This document shows positions 15,496 through 22,645 of a stretch of DNA of 43,800 bases, piece by piece. Origin of the DNA: Pirellulales bacterium (GTDB lineage Bacteria > Planctomycetota > Planctomycetia > Pirellulales > DATAWG01); the NCBI GenBank assembly GCA_035939775.1, contig DASZFO010000292.1:1-43800 (forward strand), written 5' to 3'. The position numbers and the translations under genes were made by a program. The notes below the pieces were generated by a model. The model was not told where the DNA came from. It did no database searches and was given only the letters and a program-made list of their open reading frames with translations. Position 1 is the first letter of the stretch; each line of letters opens with the position of its first letter.

Positions 15496-17178
15496 TTAGG
15501 GTTGGACGATGCACCGGCGGAGCCGCATTAATGCCCGCAGCATCTTCAGCCGGCTCAACACGCCCCCCTTCGGCGCGACGAGCTGCACCCGCATGCGGAA
15601 CTCGGCCGACAGTGGCCGCACTTCGCCGGCCACCAGGATCCGCTTGAAATCGGCCTCGGTTGTGCGAATCACGACTTCGGCCTGCTCATCCAAGCCGGGC
15701 GCCACCTCGCCAATTCCGCTGCGAACAAAAAACGTGAATCGCTTTCCGGTGTCGGTGAATTCGTAGCCGATCGTGTAGGACAGATTCGCGGAGCGCCGGG
15801 GATTGAGCCGAGACGGCATCAGTCGCACGAGCGTCTCGACCGGTATTTCGGCGATCGTGGCGCCGTTGATCCGCGGCTTGTCGGGGAGGTGCTGCCGCTC
15901 GCGGAGCAATTCGGCGTCGCTGCGCATCCAGTTCTTCATCAGCGGATTGACGCAGTCGGCCGCCAGTCGTTCGAGCAATTCAGCTTTCTTTCGCCGTAGC
16001 TTCTTGCTCGCGGGCTGCCCAACGAGCAATACCTGAGCCAGCCAAAGTGCCCAGCGGACGTTGCCTTGTGATTCGGCCGCCTCGATCTGGCCGATCACTC
16101 GCTCGGGGCCGCCGATGAGCGGAACTAGCTGACGGGCGACCTCTTTGAGCGTGAACGGGTCGAGATTGGCCGCATCGCCGTCGAACCAGCCGACATATCC
16201 GCAGTAGATTCCGCGAATGGCGCCGCGCAGCGTGCCATAACGCTCCTGCAAATAGGGATGCTCGCGCAGATCGCGCGGCAAGTCGATTTCCTCGACGAGT
16301 TCATCCGGCGTTCGTCCGGCATTGATTCCCGCCACGACGGAATCGTGCACCCGCGCGATCGCGTCGCGATAAACGGTGAGCAGTTCGTGGATCTCTCGCG
16401 CGCCGCAAATCGTTTCCGTGTGCCCGAGCACCATCACTTCAGGCGCCGGATCGAGGCGGCGCATCGCATCGAGCGAATCGATCCATTGCCGCACGGGTCG
16501 TGGCGGCACTCCGCGGATCGCATACAGATTTGGAAACCCCCGGTAGATATTGTCGCCGGCGAATAGCGTCCGCTCATCCGGGAGCCAGACAAACAGATGA
16601 TCGTGCGTCTCACCGGGCGCCGCATGCAACTCGATCCGCACTTCACCGATCTCGAATGAGGTGCGCGACTCGAGCAACGCAGTCGGGAACCGAATCGGCG
16701 GCCGCGGCTCGCCGCTCAATCGAAACGGCGGCCCGATTGTGTCTCGCGCGACCTGGTCGAGCGGCAGCGCCGCCCCGGATTGCTTCGCGCCGCGTGTGAA
16801 ATGGGCGGCTGGCATGAGCTGCGTGACTTCGAGTTCGCCGGCAAATCCTTGCTGCGCCCAGATCGGGACTCCCGAATCGCAGAACGCATCCGCTCCACCG
16901 ATATGGTCGGGATGTGAGTGCGTATAAATCACGGCCCGCGGCGGCCCGCCCGCCCGTTTCTCGAACTCCCGCCGGATTTCCCGCCCGGTTTGCAGGGACG
17001 ATGCCGTATCGATCACGACAAATCCGCCATCGACCGCGATCATCCCGACATTCGCCAAATCGTAATCGAGAGCGCAATGGACGCGCCCATAAGCCTCGAC
17101 CCGCGGCCCAAACCCATCCTTCGGCACCCCGCATGTCCCAGGGTCGTTCAGCAATCCGGAAGAGGCGAGCTTATTCAT
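15496..17178 (-). CDS. MBL-fold alkylsulfatase-like hydrolase with SCP2-like tail
   Basis: 560 residues from ATG 17178; the open frame extends 32 codons further upstream but that part reads across an apparent tRNA remnant and looks non-coding. The metallo-beta-lactamase motif THSHPDHIGG is at 86-95, with GETHDHLFVW and LFAGDNIY as further metal ligands, and VLGHTETICG. The middle helical part (about 290-430) resembles the alkyl-sulfatase dimerisation domain, and the C-terminal 120 residues resemble SCP2 sterol-carrier modules. This is the architecture of SdsA1/YjcS enzymes, which hydrolyse alkyl sulfates, though spacing in the core differs enough that a related hydrolase is possible. It is first in the operon with the sulfotransferase and hemH. 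Confidence 0.8.
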   Translation of the reverse strand: MNKLASSGLLNDPGTCGVPKDGFGPRVEAYGRVHCALDYDLANVGMIAVDGGFVVIDTASSLQTGREIRREFEKRAGGPPRAVIYTHSHPDHIGGADAFCDSGVPIWAQQGFAGELEVTQLMPAAHFTRGAKQSGAALPLDQVARDTIGPPFRLSGEPRPPIRFPTALLESRTSFEIGEVRIELHAAPGETHDHLFVWLPDERTLFAGDNIYRGFPNLYAIRGVPPRPVRQWIDSLDAMRRLDPAPEVMVLGHTETICGAREIHELLTVYRDAIARVHDSVVAGINAGRTPDELVEEIDLPRDLREHPYLQERYGTLRGAIRGIYCGYVGWFDGDAANLDPFTLKEVARQLVPLIGGPERVIGQIEAAESQGNVRWALWLAQVLLVGQPASKKLRRKKAELLERLAADCVNPLMKNWMRSDAELLRERQHLPDKPRINGATIAEIPVETLVRLMPSRLNPRRSANLSYTIGYEFTDTGKRFTFFVRSGIGEVAPGLDEQAEVVIRTTEADFKRILVAGEVRPLSAEFRMRVQLVAPKGGVLSRLKMLRALMRLRRCIVQP

Positions 17179-17212
17179 GCCGCAGCGGAACCCGATCGAT
17201 AAAATGAGCCGA

Positions 17213-17236
17213 TGACCCCGACGGGAGTCGAAACCG
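17213..17236 (-). other. Candidate attachment-site remnant: copy of tRNA-Glu 3' end
   Basis: 24 bp match the 3' end of the tRNA-Glu gene (21230-21253) at 22 positions, covering the T-loop, 3' T-stem and 3' acceptor strand, in the same orientation. The rest of the tRNA is absent. The tRNA lies on the minus strand, so its downstream side faces this remnant, as expected for an element integrated at a tRNA 3' end. Confidence 0.5.
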
Positions 17237-17355
17237 AATTTATCAAGGGTAACAGCGTAAGCGACCTGCGGCAACCGCCCGTTGCGAGTGCCGCAGAAAC
17301 CACCTTGGCCGGCTCCCCAACGTGTAGTAGATTAAAAGATACGGAGACTTGATCA

Positions 17356-17622
17356 ATGTCCATCACCATCCAGCTTCCAGAGCACATCGAGCAGCAGCTT
17401 CGTCGAGACATCGGCGACCTCGATCAGGTGGCCAAGGAGGCTGCGTTGGTGGAGATGTACCGGCAGGGGAAGCTCACGCACCACCAGCTTGCGACGGCAT
17501 TGGGTCTCGACCGCTTTGAAACGGAAGCACTGCTCAAGCGACACAACGTCACCGAAGACTTGTTGACGCCTGAGGAATTGGGCGCTCAAATTGCGAACTT
17601 GCGCAAACTTGTCAGCGGATGA
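17356..17622 (+). CDS. UPF0175 family antitoxin
   Basis: 88 residues, ATG preceded by CGGAGA. The sequence VAKEAALVEMYRQGKLTHHQLATALGLDRFETEALLKRH is the UPF0175 helix-turn-helix core, found as the antitoxin partner of DUF3368 PIN-like toxins. The stop overlaps the toxin start by 4 bp (ATGA), so the pair is translationally coupled. It would bind the toxin and its own promoter. It is the first gene of the accessory block that begins after the tRNA-Glu-like remnant. Family recognition is from the pattern and the partner. Confidence 0.88.
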   Translation: MSITIQLPEHIEQQLRRDIGDLDQVAKEAALVEMYRQGKLTHHQLATALGLDRFETEALLKRHNVTEDLLTPEELGAQIANLRKLVSG

Positions 17623-18107
17623 TCGTCGTCTCTGATACAACGCCGCTGAACTACTTGGTGCTTATCAAGGCCGATCATGTATTGCCCGCTCTCTTCGGGC
17701 AAGTCATCGCGCCGCCTATCGTGTTGAGCGAGATGCAGCACGCGAAAGCTCCCGCGCAGGTCCAGTCGTGGGCCAAGAACGCGCCGGCGTGGCTGGACAT
17801 TCGCTCGCCCACAATCGTTCCGCAGCTTGGAGCGTTGGGACCGGGGGAGTCGGCGGCGATCGCCTTGGCCCAGGAACTTAATGCTGACGCGATTCTCATC
17901 GACGAGCGCGATGGCACAGCCATTGCGACACGAATGGGCATAAAGGTTACGGGCACACTCGCGATCCTCGGTATGGCCGCCGAGCAGGATTTAATTTCGT
18001 TACCCGCGGCGATAGCGGACCTTCGCCGCACGACGTTTCGTGGTCCAAGGGAATTCATCGAGGAACTTCTCCGACTCGATCTGGCGCGACGATCACGAAC
18101 TCAATAA
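17619..18107 (+). CDS. DUF3368 PIN-like toxin
   Basis: 162 residues. VVSDTTPLNYLVLI at the N-terminus carries the first PIN-type acid, ALGPGESAAIALAQEL the central Glu, and DAILIDERDGTAIATRMG the later acids, followed by VTGTLAILGMAAEQ. All active-site acids of the PIN fold appear intact, so it could be an active ribonuclease. It follows the UPF0175 antitoxin with a 4-bp overlap, the usual order for this type II toxin-antitoxin family. The C-terminal basic tail (RLDLARRSRTQ) is not conserved in the family as far as I know. Confidence 0.88.
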   Translation: MIVVSDTTPLNYLVLIKADHVLPALFGQVIAPPIVLSEMQHAKAPAQVQSWAKNAPAWLDIRSPTIVPQLGALGPGESAAIALAQELNADAILIDERDGTAIATRMGIKVTGTLAILGMAAEQDLISLPAAIADLRRTTFRGPREFIEELLRLDLARRSRTQ

Positions 18108-18149
18108 TGACTCCATGGGGAGTCAAGCCGGAGCAATGGTGGACCAATG

Positions 18150-18196
18150 CGGGACATTCCGGTCTTCTTTGAAAAGTAGAATGTCCCCGTTTCTTC
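18150..18196. repeat. GGGACATTC hairpin repeat, copy 1
   Basis: CGGGACATTC at 18150-18159 pairs with GAATGTCCCCG near 18179-18189. The part from 18162 to 18196 recurs, with small changes, at 18640-18673, sharing GTAGAATGTCCC and GTTTCTTC. Confidence 0.55.
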
Positions 18197-18275
18197 CCCC
18201 TACCATCATCCAGATCGTCGGCGACCCGATAGACCGCGCGGCATTGTGCGGTGCATGAATTTGTCCACTGCGACA

Positions 18276-18492
18276 GCATCCTGAAAGGATGCGAGACATT
18301 AGCCGGCGGTCGAGGCCGTTCGGCCGACACCGCCGGTTCCGAGAAGCGCAAACGTTGTTCGACACTGGCAGGGGTCGCAGCGCTCTGGCACCCTTTCAGG
18401 GTGCGACGGCGATTTCCCTTGAGGCTGACCGGTGGTATCGGCCGCCTGCGGCCTCGACCACCGGCTAATGGCTTCGAACCCTACCGGGTTCC
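18276..18492. repeat. Inverted pair of CATTAGCCGG hairpin units
   Basis: The left unit (18276-18337) has a small GCATCCTGAAAGGATGC hairpin, then CATTAGCCGGCGGTCGAGG and a long stem ending CCGCCGG. The right unit (18428-18492) is the reverse complement of the same plan, with CCGGTGGT...ACCACCGG, then the complement of CATTAGCC and a GAACCC/GGGTTC hairpin. Another hairpin (GCACCCTTTCAGGGTGC) lies between. I remember similar blocks from other planctomycete genomes but cannot confirm it here. Confidence 0.6.
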
Positions 18493-18639
18493 CCGGAGGC
18501 CGCCACTCCCTGTCTGACATTCGCGGAACAGAATCTGGATCAGTCGCATGCGGTCAGCAGGCCGCGATTTGCACAGCCCAGACCGCGCGGGTTGTGGCGA
18601 GCTAGGATGCACCAGCTCAAGAAAAAAGTGGATTTTCGA

Positions 18640-18673
18640 GTCTTCTTGGAAACGTAGAATGTCCCGTTTCTTC
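18640..18673. repeat. GGGACATTC repeat, copy 2
   Basis: Second copy of the sequence at 18162-18196; this one lacks the pairing left arm. It abuts the 3' end of the minus-strand gene at 18682. Confidence 0.5.
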
Positions 18674-18681
18674 TCCGGTCG

Positions 18682-19206
18682 TCAATAATGCGTCCCTGTC
18701 GGCGCTCGCAATACCGCCGGCCGATCAATATTATCATCACCGCGCCAATTCTTAGATCGCAGTTTCTCCCACTGATTAACAAGCTGTTTCGCGCGATAGT
18801 TGAAGTCTTTTCGGTCGTCCATTGCGTAATCTACTCGGGTTTTCAACCACTCTTCGCAATCATTGTACAAGAACACTTTTTGGCTCTCATACGGGCCGCC
18901 CTCGGCGACTTTATTCAGGTAATCCACTTCCGCGACGCCAGCGAGTGCAAGCTGCTCGACGAACGCCTGTCGGCTATTCAATTCCTCGCGTCCGATCGAG
19001 TGCGCCGCCTTGATTTGCACTAACTCGGCATTCAGTTTCAGCAACCCGGCGTTCAGTTCTGCTATCTGATTAAACTGAGTATTGATTACGTCCAATCGGT
19101 CGTTCGCGGCACGTTGGGCTTGGTCTGTTTCCTGGCGTTGAACTAGAAATCCGGCAACGTAGCCCAAAACCGCTCCGAGGATTGTCGCTATAACCGAATT
19201 CCGCAT
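18682..19206 (-). CDS. Membrane-anchored coiled-coil protein of unknown function
   Basis: 174 residues. Residues 5-22 form one N-terminal TM helix (VIATILGAVLGYVAGFLV), followed by a long heptad-like coiled coil at about 25-75 (QFNQIAELNAGLLKLNAELVQIKAAH) and a soluble C-terminal part with LYNDCEEWLKTRVDYAMDD. AAGGGTG lies a little upstream of the ATG. The base composition is clearly lower in GC than flanking genes, in keeping with recent acquisition. I do not recognise the family. It lies inside the block between tRNA-Glu and its partial copy. Confidence 0.65.
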   Translation of the reverse strand: MRNSVIATILGAVLGYVAGFLVQRQETDQAQRAANDRLDVINTQFNQIAELNAGLLKLNAELVQIKAAHSIGREELNSRQAFVEQLALAGVAEVDYLNKVAEGGPYESQKVFLYNDCEEWLKTRVDYAMDDRKDFNYRAKQLVNQWEKLRSKNWRGDDNIDRPAVLRAPTGTHY

Positions 19207-19478
19207 AAGGCACCCTTCGTCCCAAGAAGTCTACAAACGTCCACTATGAACAACGGCTATTCCGGATCAGTATACCCGCCCGTCCAGCGGGTTGCATCAA
19301 TAGGCGTCGGCCGACAACGCGTCCTCTTGCTTTGGCAGACGTAACGGCTAGTATCGCAGGTATCGGGACGGTCGCGCGGGTTGCAAACCGGTCGCCCAAG
19401 CGAACTCGGCGGTGAGCGCCTTTCTTACCTTGTGGCGATCGCTGCTGGGTTCGGCCCGTTCTTTACGAGGTAAGATCA

Positions 19479-20279
19479 ATGGTTGCGAATCCTTCCGTCC
19501 AAGCTGGCGAAGCCAGCGACGAGGCCATGCTCGGGCAGCTTCACTCGACTGCCCGGGGAATTGTCGCGGCACTCGTTAGTTTGCGTGGGCACGTCATAGA
19601 TATGCGGTGGCATAACCGCCCCAGCGCGCTGCCCGCAGACCGACAGCGAATTATCGGCGAAATCGAGTCCGATTTGGCCAAGTTGCGGCAGCTCACCGGC
19701 GATGCGCGAACACAACCGTCCGACGTACATGCGCTGACAACCGCGTTCGACGGGAGCGTGGTCGAAAAGGAACATGCCGGCATTCGCGGGCGCAGTTATC
19801 ACGACATCGCCTTCAAACTAGGAGAGTCCGCGTGTGAAACGATCAAAGCACAGCTCGGCGTGGACCTCGTAGTTGCGGCGAGCGAATGGATTGACACCAT
19901 CAGATTTCGCCAGGATAGATTGGGCCAATTGCTGGCCGAAGAATATGCGAGAGCCGTCGAGGCCGTCCGCCGGAGCGGATCAGCGACCATCGACGCGCTG
20001 GCCGGTCAGGCGGGAAGCGGCCGCGCAAAACCAATCGGCAGCGCGATTGTTTCCGGCAACGAAGCGCGAGACAAGTGGATTTACGACGAAGCCCGCAAGA
20101 CGACGGGCTGGAAAACCATCGTTGCTCGCCTAAAGAATAAACCGAAGAAATGGCTGCGGATCAGTTCCGTTAGTGGCATCAAAGCGGCCGCGGTTCGCTA
20201 TGCGGACCGCCACGAACTGCCTCTCCCGGATCCGCGAAAGGCTGGCCGGAAACCGGTTTCATATCGACGCGCAATGTGA
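19479..20279 (+). CDS. Hypothetical protein with putative C-terminal DNA-binding module
   Basis: 266 residues, with ACGAGGTAAG shortly before the ATG. The first 180 residues are helical and unrecognised. The last 70 (ARDKWIYDEARKTTGWKTIVARLKNK ... SGIKAAAVRYADRHELPLPDP) resemble a small helical module that I have seen at the end of proteins with many paralogues in planctomycetes, possibly a helix-turn-helix. Function is not known. Its position, in the accessory block near toxin-antitoxin genes, suggests a mobile or regulatory role, which is only a guess. Confidence 0.6.
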   Translation: MVANPSVQAGEASDEAMLGQLHSTARGIVAALVSLRGHVIDMRWHNRPSALPADRQRIIGEIESDLAKLRQLTGDARTQPSDVHALTTAFDGSVVEKEHAGIRGRSYHDIAFKLGESACETIKAQLGVDLVVAASEWIDTIRFRQDRLGQLLAEEYARAVEAVRRSGSATIDALAGQAGSGRAKPIGSAIVSGNEARDKWIYDEARKTTGWKTIVARLKNKPKKWLRISSVSGIKAAAVRYADRHELPLPDPRKAGRKPVSYRRAM

Positions 20280-20436
20280 GCGCAATTGCGCTCCATCTCG
20301 GTCAATTTTCGCTTGCGGCGCGCTGCAGTACCATTCTCGCAACAGCCCGATGATGGGCGGAAAGCGAGAAGTAAATATGAGTGCGGCGGCAAACGAATCT
20401 ATTCCCTCTCTGCTGATCATTTGTCATAATCAAATC

Positions 20437-20691
20437 ATGGTCGAAGTGTTCTACGAAGCCGCGGCGCGGGAACAGTTCGAGCGGTTGCCGGGGCGGATCA
20501 AGGCCCGCGTGTTCGGCATCGTGGAGCGATTGGCTCGGTGGCCCGAAGTGAGCGGAGCGAAGCCATTGCGGGGCGATTTGTCGGGCCGGTATCGAATTCG
20601 CACCGGCGACTATCGCGTGCAGTTTCGCGTGGAAGGCAACGTCCTGTCGATCGAGAAGATCGGCCACCGCGATCGGTTCTACGAAAGGTGA
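20437..20691 (+). CDS. RelE/ParE-family toxin
   Basis: 84 residues from ATG 20437; the longer frame upstream (from 20173) overlaps the preceding gene and is rejected. The sequence MVEVFYEAAAREQFERLP, VERLARWPEV, AKPLRGDLSGRYRIRTGDYRVQFRV and LSIEKIGHRDRFYER is a full RelE-superfamily fold, with the basic residues (Arg in RYRIR, YRV, and HRDRFY) of ribosome-dependent mRNA interferases. The Xre antitoxin gene follows after 3 bp. Toxin-first order resembles higBA-type modules. A good ribosome binding site is not obvious. Confidence 0.88.
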   Translation: MVEVFYEAAAREQFERLPGRIKARVFGIVERLARWPEVSGAKPLRGDLSGRYRIRTGDYRVQFRVEGNVLSIEKIGHRDRFYER

Positions 20692-20694
20692 AGT

Positions 20695-21066
20695 ATGTCC
20701 ACACTGTCACAACGCTTGGTCATCGAAGGAAAGCGGTACATCCTCTTGCGGGAAGCCGAGTACGAATCCTTATGCCGAGAAGCGGGCCGGTTCGAGAATG
20801 TGCCCGACGATGACTTGCCCGCGCTACCCAAAGCCGACCGGCGGGGTCGCGTTCCGGCCGTCGAATATAGCCGCGTGTCGCTGGCCCGCGATTTGATTCG
20901 CCAGCGCAAGGCGGCCGGACTGTCGCAACAACAGCTAGCCGATGCGGCGCGGGTCCGGCAGGAAACCATCTCGCGGATCGAATCCGGCAAGCATAGCGTG
21001 ACGATCAAGACTTGGGACAAGATTTTCAAGGCGCTGGAAACGGCGCAGCGCAAGAAAGGCAAGTGA
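20695..21066 (+). CDS. Xre-family antitoxin of the RelE pair
   Basis: 123 residues. The N-terminal half (LVIEGKRYILLREAEYESL ... DDDLPALPKAD) is a linker region shared with the paralogue at 33003-33389. The C-terminal half is a helix-turn-helix (LIRQRKAAGLSQQQLADAARVRQETISRIESGKHSVT). It should neutralise the RelE toxin and repress the operon. It starts 3 bp after the toxin stop, with GAAAGGTGAAGT upstream as a ribosome binding site. The C-terminus is basic (ETAQRKKGK). Confidence 0.9.
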   Translation: MSTLSQRLVIEGKRYILLREAEYESLCREAGRFENVPDDDLPALPKADRRGRVPAVEYSRVSLARDLIRQRKAAGLSQQQLADAARVRQETISRIESGKHSVTIKTWDKIFKALETAQRKKGK

Positions 21067-21106
21067 CTCCGAGGAATTCGACGCCGCGCGATACTTCTCG
21101 AATGAA

Positions 21107-21229
21107 CTAGAAGCAGTTTCAAAACCGCTGTGAGAAGGGGACAGTCCCCATTTTACTCCACGGCCATCGAGGCGTTGGTGCAGGGCGCAAAATGGGGACA
21201 GTCCCCGACGGTTTTGAAACTGCTTCTAG
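21107..21229 (+). repeat. Palindromic element copy B (abuts tRNA-Glu)
   Basis: Perfect 21-bp terminal inverted repeats (21107-21127 and 21209-21229, CTAGAAGCAGTTTCAAAACCG) enclose GGGGACAGTCCCC at 21137-21149 and 21194-21206 and a degraded inner hairpin. The core is nearly identical to the reverse complement of copy C over about 80 bp, but the termini are entirely different. The right end is the base next to the tRNA discriminator base. Confidence 0.9.
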
Positions 21230-21302
21230 TGACCCCGACGGGACTCGAACCCGTGTTACCGGCGTGAAAGGCCGGTGTCCTAGACCGCTAGACGACGGGG
21301 CC
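21230..21302 (-). tRNA. tRNA-Glu (UUC)
   Basis: 73 nt on the minus strand. The acceptor stem is GGCCCCG/CGGGGTC with one G-U pair, the D arm has GTCTAGCGGTCTAGGAC, the anticodon arm is CCGGC-CTTTCAC-GCCGG with anticodon TTC, and the T arm is ACGGG-TTCGAGT-CCCGT. CCA is not encoded. Palindromic elements flank it on both sides, and a copy of its 3' end is at 17213-17236. Confidence 0.96.
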
Positions 21303-21340
21303 AAAAAGTTGCGAGCCGAATCGCCGATCACGCGTCTAAC

Positions 21341-21455
21341 CGAGAACCACCTGCGGAAAGGGGGAGACTGCCCTTGTGCTTCGGAGACAACCTCACCCCG
21401 GCCCTCTCCCAACAAGGGCGAGGGAAAGGCGGCGGATAGTCCCCGGCGGTTCTCG
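21341..21455 (+). repeat. Palindromic element copy B2 (degenerate, core replaced)
   Basis: CGAGAACCACCTGCGGAAAG at the left end and GGCGGTTCTCG at 21445-21455 match the ends of copies A and F. One GGGAGACTGCCC-like and one ATAGTCCCC-like block replace the usual 13-bp palindromes. The centre is a different dispersed repeat (21391-21424). Confidence 0.7.
21391..21424. repeat. CCTCACCCC...GAGGG repeat, copy 1
   Basis: A short hairpin of the type CCTCACCCCGGCCCTCTCCC with GGGCGAGGG, also present at 29004-29039 and 31361-31398. Such repeats are common in many bacterial genomes. Confidence 0.55.
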
Positions 21456-21741
21456 AAGCGGACAGCGCGCCGACAGACGGCTATCAATTTACAACCGACC
21501 CGCACCCAAACAAAGCCCTAATTGGTTGGCGCGATGGAGGTCGAGGCACTCGAGTCTCAGCCATCATCGATCGGAACGCCGCGTCCGACGGAACGCCACG
21601 GAGAACGTTCCCTACATCGTCGTCGCAATGGGTGGAGCGTCCAATAGGCCGCGAGCCAGCAGGCAACTCGCGCGGCTCAAGACAGAGATCAAGCGGAAAC
21701 GCAGGGGAGAGAACCCTTCGAAATCGTGAGGCTCGACGGCG

Positions 21742-21987
21742 TCAGCCGGCCGAGTCAGCTTCGCTGGCCGAATGGTTTTCCGCGGGCGCAGCACCTTCGG
21801 TCGGAGCATGTGTGTCGGCACGGGAGTTGCGATGAATCGCATCGTATACTTCGCGACGATGCACGGGCACTTCCTTCGGCGCTTCCACGCCAAGCCGAAC
21901 CTTATCCCCACGGATTTCAACGACAACGATCGTGATGTCATTATTAATGACAATACTTTCGTTCTTCTTACGGGAGAGAACCAACAT
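21742..21987 (-). CDS. csrA: Carbon storage regulator CsrA
   Basis: 81 residues from ATG 21987, preceded by AAGGAAAACACG. MLVLSRKKNESIVINNDITIVVVEIRGDKVRLGVEAPKEVPVHRREVYDAI is a complete CsrA, with the RNA-binding residues of strand 1 (LSRK) and strand 5 (VPVHRREV). The last 27 residues (SRADTHAPTEGAAP...) form a low-complexity tail longer than usual. CsrA binds GGA motifs in mRNA leaders and represses translation. A longer upstream frame is rejected because the family begins with MLVLSR. No flagellar genes are nearby. Confidence 0.95.
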   Translation of the reverse strand: MLVLSRKKNESIVINNDITIVVVEIRGDKVRLGVEAPKEVPVHRREVYDAIHRNSRADTHAPTEGAAPAENHSASEADSAG

Positions 21988-22645
21988 CGTGTTTTCCTTC
22001 TTTCGCCACAGCCGCCTTGGCGTTGATGGCACGTCGCCGTCAGTCGACCCGTTCGACTGAACTCCGCCAGTTCCAGGGCCATTTTCGGGGCGAATTCGCT
22101 TGCACGGCGCACCGACTTGAGGGCGTTCGCGCAAGCGCTTCCTTCAATTTACTTTACGTGCCAGCGGCGCGGAGTCAAGCAAATCGGCGGCCGGTTTGAG
22201 GCCATTTCGCCAAGGAATATCGACTTTGGCATAAAATTAGTCACTGCCCGAATCCGCGCGCTGGCTTGAAGCGATGCAAAAACCAGCGGATTGCGATCAG
22301 CGGAGCGCAATTTAAACCCTATGATCGTCTAATGTTACAATCCAGAGTCGTTCTGCTGCCGCGAATGGTTTCAGGTGGACTTTAACCAGCGACGTGAGCG
22401 CGAATCAAGTCGAAATCGCCGCTCCGGTTAGTCGGCGCTTTTTTCGCTTTTTCCGTCTTGGGGGGCAGGAAAAGCTCTCGCTTTGGGAAAATTGCGACCG
22501 TTTTTCCGCTCGCTTGCGTAGGCCGGCGACATACATATAATTCGAGTGTCGAATTGGATTTGCCACGGCGGGACTTAGCTATCCCGGGTCCGCGGTCTTG
22601 GGTCGCACTTTCGCGCATTCGCCATCGGGGATCGGAGTCGCTGGA
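21988..22645. other. Intergenic, 658 bp, between divergent csrA and nuoI
   Basis: The longest non-coding stretch in the window. AT-rich near 22200-22350, where a TACAAT at about 22336 has no matching -35. The open frame on the minus strand at 22382-22654 has no recognisable protein features or ribosome binding site. I see no riboswitch or RNA gene, though the length leaves room for one. Confidence 0.4.

Larger units (their letters stand above)
18108..18681. other. Repeat-filled intergenic region, 574 bp
   Basis: No gene is supported here. The stretch holds two copies of a GTAGAATGTCCC-type repeat and a large inverted pair of hairpin units, described separately. It separates the first toxin-antitoxin pair from a minus-strand membrane protein gene. 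Confidence 0.6.
21303..21741. other. Intergenic, 439 bp
   Basis: Upstream of tRNA-Glu and downstream of csrA. It holds palindromic element copy B2 with a second repeat nested in it; beyond 21460 I see nothing that can be named. Confidence 0.5.

Noticed and set aside
18108-18681. CRISPR-like array from the many repeats after the DUF3368 gene
   Set aside because: The repeats are inverted hairpin units with no regular spacers or cas genes.
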